Part shown: positions 7,743-10,480 of the stretch, one piece after another | Layout of the letters: each line of letters opens with the position of its first letter | How positions within the stretch are numbered: the first letter of the stretch is position 1 | From: Saccoglossus kowalevskii | Taxonomy: Eukaryota; Hemichordata; Enteropneusta; Harrimaniidae | DNA length: 10,480 nucleotides | Reading direction: 5' to 3' | NCBI RefSeq assembly: GCF_000003605.2 | Contig: NW_003139318.1 | Span: 316,138-326,617, forward strand | Notes under the pieces: generated by a model | Database searches by the model: none | What the model was told of the DNA's origin: nothing | Seen by the model: the letters and a program-made list of their open reading frames with translations, nothing else | Translations under genes and position numbers: made by a program

Positions 7743-8230
7743 CAAAAAAAAAAGTAATGAAACACTGAGATTTATCATTAGCGCCAAATTAATATTAAAA
7801 ACGCGTAAAGTTTTAATCACGGCGAGTTACCACTACCAGAATTGATATTTAGTGGCGAACCAGCGAATGCGACGACAAAAAAGTGCGTCCGAATCGCGTA
7901 CATTGATGTATTAGTCATACTCCTGCTTGGTAGCATCACAGATTTTACTAAACTGGCGTTAATCAATAAATTTGCAGTGACAACGCCGTATTGTTATGGT
8001 TTGAAATGAAGCGAGATTTCTAGACTCGCCCCCTCCTCCAGCGATCGCCTGCAAACAGAACGGAAATGTGATGGGGAAAAAAAGCATTACCTTAACGCCA
8101 AAAAGTACCAAACTGTTGAGCCTTGAAACCAGGATTTGACAATATCCGAAGAACTATAGCAATTTGATTCCAAACTCGGTAGTTTCCTGTCGAACACGCA
8201 AGACAACAACCCGAACGCTGAGCTCACACA

Positions 8231-8279
8231 TGTGCCAGTCGCAATAACTGAATTCATAAACCGGAAACAGACTGGCACA
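8231..8279. repeat. 10-bp perfect inverted repeat with 29-nt loop
   Basis: TGTGCCAGTC (8231-8240) and GACTGGCACA (8270-8279) are exact reverse complements. At 60% GC this is a stronger stem than the AT-rich hairpins elsewhere in the window. It lies at the 5' end of a 43-codon minus-strand frame that begins with a good AAAATGG context (ATG at 8285-8283). That peptide is unrecognised. Confidence 0.6.
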
Positions 8280-9331
8280 CTCCATTTTATTAAATAATAG
8301 GGGTGGCGCCGTAACAAAGGAGGGGTCCGGAGAGCGACAAATAAATGATACGAGTATCCCGTAATTGGTACAATTTTCGATACGCCGCTGGGAAAATGGG
8401 CTTTTTGGTCGATTAGTTAGTTTTCCGAGTTTAGAACCTCATCAAACTTTCATCAGTCGGTATAATATACCTTTGTTAAATTTTTTATGGTGTTCATTGA
8501 AAACTTCCGAGCAAAGAGACGATCGTATCGCTAAGTATGAGAGCGGATGATGACATAGCCTTTAGAACACCCAAACTACCGTAATTTTTGTCCTCGTCAT
8601 CCATAATACTCGACAGTCAAATTAAATGGCGCCCATGATAAACGTTAAGTTAGAAACATGTTTTGTTCGTTCCCCAGGGGAAATCAGTGTGCCAACATCA
8701 ATGTTGACGACACCGTCACGAAATTTTGGAATCATACTTGGTGAGTTCGCCGATTACGTGCCTTGGGCCCAAAATGTGATACCGTTTTTTTTTTCGTCGG
8801 TGCCAAGGTGATGCCGCGATTTCCCTTAGATCTTAACCGATACAAAGCGTGCCTCACCGAAGGCAACTTTTATGAAAATCATACTTTCATTGATACGACC
8901 GTTTTTTCATCATTTTAAAGGAGAAAATGGGATAATGGAAGTGAAACTTGACGAGGACAGCGTGGCGCCAAGGAAACTTCAGAGACAGCGAAACGTTAAA
9001 CCATCAACGGCAAGCACAAAAAATAAACTAATTTTTGTGCGACAAAACTCGATAAATCCATATACCCGTGTAAGGGCACATTATATTGACCCTTCCGTTG
9101 GCTGTAGTCTAGTCTTCTCTCGTAAATGTTTTTGTATTGATACCATTTTTCGACAATGAATAGTCCAATATTGCAACATTCGCGCGTAGCAAATTTCAAT
9201 ATCATCTATCACACGTATTACCATAAAAAACTAGTTAAATGTTAAAAAATAATAATAAAAACACGTGTACAACAAATTGTTATAACTACATATCCATCAT
9301 GACAACGCATAAACTTTGTGGACGATGTCAA

Positions 9332-9573
9332 GGCGGCTTTGCACGAGGTCGCTTTTGTTGAAGCAACGCGCGGGGCAACGCGACGCCAATCATCATGATA
9401 ACAAAGCAACCAACTGTGGTGTTGGACGACTCGTTGCCTGAAAAACAAACACGACGGATTTCCGGCGACTTTGCGACGTACGCGATCATTATTTCTCAGA
9501 TACGAGGCAATTCGCGAGAAACAGCGCATACATTGGACAGTGCGTTGTCTCAAGAATTGCGTAAAACGGCTTT
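9332..9573. mobile_element. Candidate degraded GC-rich transposon-like element
   Basis: The left part has GGCGGCTTTGCACGAGG (9332-9348), then GCAACGCG twice (9363-9370 and 9375-9382). The reverse complement of the right part, reading inward from 9573, gives AAAGCCGTTTTACGC and then GACAACGCA. The two ends align imperfectly, with mostly transition differences and an 8-base gap. A related direct copy, GGCGACTTTGCGACG, lies at 9463-9477. The style recalls PIF/Harbinger-like non-autonomous elements, but I see no clean target-site duplication and similarity is weak. Overlapping open frames on both strands (9395-9580 plus, 9242-9553 minus) have no recognisable domain. Confidence 0.25.
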
Positions 9574-9638
9574 ATTATAATGTGGTCATTATCTTTAACA
9601 TCTTTACTATCACACTACAGCCTCAGACCAGAGGTTAA

Positions 9639-9725
9639 TCGGCGAAAATAGAGCCTTCGCATGGTTATCATGTACATTTAGGACAAATATATTTGTCATC
9701 TCAAATTGAAGTCTTCGGCGAAAAT
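9639..9725 (+). repeat. Two direct copies of TCGGCGAAAAT
   Basis: The 11-mer is present at 9639-9649 and 9715-9725, 76 bases apart, and flanks the 16-bp palindrome at 9682-9697. The flanking bases differ. Confidence 0.5.
9682..9697. other. 16-bp perfect palindrome
   Basis: GACAAATATATTTGTC is identical on both strands with no spacer. It lies between the two TCGGCGAAAAT copies. It could bind a dimeric protein or form a cruciform. Function unknown. Confidence 0.6.
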
Positions 9726-9945
9726 TAATACCTTTTAAAACTTACAGAGCAACGCCCATTTCGTATTTTTTGTAATGTCGGTTTTCGTGTGAAGTATACA
9801 AAACACGGTAGTTTCGGTGCAAGTTTAAGCTCGGATTTTCATACTGACTGAATCATGGTGTTTCCTGCAAAGAAATCGCATTCATCACGCTCATGTAGCC
9901 ATTATAAAGCACGCCAAATCAATTTATTGGGTCTGCAGTTTTATC

Positions 9946-10016
9946 CGGGGGTCCCCCGCTGGAGAGAGTAGATACCTGGGGGCGAAGCCTTTTTTTTATT
10001 CAGACGCCCCGCGGGC
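9946..10016. repeat. Cluster of GC-rich mini-hairpins
   Basis: CGGGGGTCCCCCG (9946-9958) folds with a GTC loop. GGCGAAGCC (9981-9989) contains GCGAAGC, a DNA heptamer known for an exceptionally stable mini-hairpin. CCCGCGGG (10008-10015) is palindromic. GGGGCG (9979-9984) can also pair with CGCCCC (10005-10010). The block is far more GC-rich than its surroundings and looks like an inserted repeat fragment. Confidence 0.55.
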
Positions 10017-10216
10017 ATGAGACAAACTCACCAAAACTAATACGCAGGCAGTCGATTCTGCTAATGTCTTTTCCTTTCTTCCTTTCATATACAAAGTATA
10101 AATCTGAATTTCTCGATTATATTCAGAACAAATTCAATTGAAAACAACTGTCAGTAAGTTCAATGTATCACCAATTTACATAACATATAATGCATAGTAC
10201 ACATCTACATTCACAA

Positions 10217-10302
10217 TTAAAGCGCGGTGGTCGTCGCGCAGCGCGTGTTCGAATTTCATGTAAATCATAAACAATGTATTTTACACGACCACCGCCCTTT
10301 AA
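10217..10302. mobile_element. 86-bp inverted-repeat element bounded by TTAA
   Basis: TTAAAGCGCGGTGGTCGT (10217-10234) and the reverse complement of 10285-10302, TTAAAGGGCGGTGGTCGT, match at 17 of 18 bases. The 50-base interior contains CGCGCAGCGCG (10235-10245), GTTCGAAT (10247-10254) and a weaker TGTAAA/TTTACA pair. The TTAA at each end would fit a piggyBac-type target duplication, though TTAA is itself palindromic and may simply belong to the arms. No coding capacity is seen. It is probably a tiny MITE or a foldback structural element. Confidence 0.7.
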
Positions 10303-10480
10303 GTATTTCAGTGCAATATGTTATAGTTTGGCTGTATTTGAAGACTTTTAGTTTTTTGTCACTATTAAAATGAGAATTTTGTTTTTGTTTGAGTTATCCT
10401 CATGCTCATGGACATGGACAGGCAAAGGACTTTCACATTTGATCTTGTTTTAGAGTATCTCGCTTTTTTATGTGACGTGA
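10303..10480. other. Single-copy DNA with no recognisable feature
   Basis: This mixed-composition sequence runs to the end of the window, with no open frame or repeat that I can support apart from a short CATGGACATGGACA-type duplication at about 10408-10421. Confidence 0.5.

Larger units (their letters stand above)
7190..9900. other. CpG-rich domain, gene content not demonstrable
   Basis: From about 7190 the CpG density jumps: 85 in 7201-8640 by hand count, against 17 in 3001-5000. Short open frames occur on both strands (for example 7554-7757, 8087-8317, 8365-8550, 8626-8811, 8872-9159 and 9242-9553). Several begin at TTG and not ATG, others overlap on the opposite strand, and none shows a recognisable domain. 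The higher frequency of open frames is what fewer TAA/TAG triplets would give. A promoter or first untranslated exon could lie here, but no TATA/initiator pair or splice pattern stands out. Confidence 0.6.

Noticed and set aside
8087-8317. 76-codon minus-strand frame ending at a donor-like AAG|GTAATG
   Set aside because: The start is TTG, and the only good ATG nearby (8285) is in another frame that stops after 43 codons. The peptide is unrecognised.
8872-9159. 95-codon plus-strand frame as a candidate exon
   Set aside because: A pyrimidine run and AG precede MEVKLDEDS, but no donor or domain is evident and a minus-strand frame overlaps it.
9242-9553. Longest open frame, 103 codons on the minus strand
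   Set aside because: It begins at TTG, not ATG, crosses a repeat-like CpG-rich segment that is also open on the other strand, and its Arg/Cys/His-rich translation has no domain I recognise.
9395-9580. 61-codon ATG frame on the plus strand (MITKQPTVVLDD...)
   Set aside because: The residue composition looks protein-like, but it lies wholly inside the repeat-like segment at 9332-9573 and has no recognised family, splice sites or supporting context.
10235-10260. tRNA-like B-box (GTTCGAAT) suggesting a tRNA or SINE
   Set aside because: No matching A box lies at the right distance and no cloverleaf can be drawn. The string is better explained as the interior of the inverted-repeat element.

Overview
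The window looks like non-coding DNA from an AT-rich eukaryotic nuclear genome. There is no bacterial-style gene packing, operon, Shine-Dalgarno pattern, tRNA, rRNA or CRISPR array. Every open reading frame is short (103 codons or fewer). Several have no ATG start, and many lie opposite each other on the two strands or inside repeats. The base composition, the A/T-run-rich single-copy DNA, the microsatellite, the roughly 97-bp tandem array and the small terminal-inverted-repeat elements fit a marine invertebrate. A mollusc-like genome is my best guess, but it is a guess from style and not from a recognised gene.

Layout, left to right. 1-178 is an (AG)n microsatellite with regularly spaced CG interruptions, and a 12-bp palindrome sits at its edge. 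189-1300 is AT-rich, CpG-poor DNA. About 1300-1560 is a small CpG-retaining island. 1785-2451 is a seven-copy tandem array of 95/97-bp units; each unit carries a hairpin and, in six of seven copies, the palindrome TTACGTAA. 2452-4304 is AT-rich with a 10-bp inverted repeat at 3866-3904. 4305-4502 and 4722-4933 are two diverged copies of one terminal-inverted-repeat element (MITE-like, TA-flanked). 5191-5335 is a possible foldback element with a strong central hairpin (5243-5268). About 5990-6240 is a second CpG-retaining island, holding a 59-codon open stretch on the minus strand. 6232-7189 is AT-rich with a G12 run.

From about 7190 to about 9900 the sequence changes character. My hand count is 85 CpG in 7201-8640, against 17 in 3001-5000. 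This looks like a long unmethylated domain (promoter-proximal or intergenic) next to a CpG-depleted, probably germline-methylated stretch. It contains a 10-bp inverted repeat (8231-8279), a possible degraded GC-rich element (9332-9573) and a 16-bp perfect palindrome (9682-9697). Beyond it lie a cluster of GC-rich mini-hairpins (9946-10016) and a compact 86-bp element with 18-bp inverted termini bounded by TTAA (10217-10302).

I recognise no protein, and no genes can be shown to work together here. I did not find a new gene system. The items most worth a second look are the tandem array with its conserved palindrome and pairing-preserving changes, the 86-bp TTAA-bounded inverted-repeat element, the two-copy MITE family and the abrupt CpG transition.
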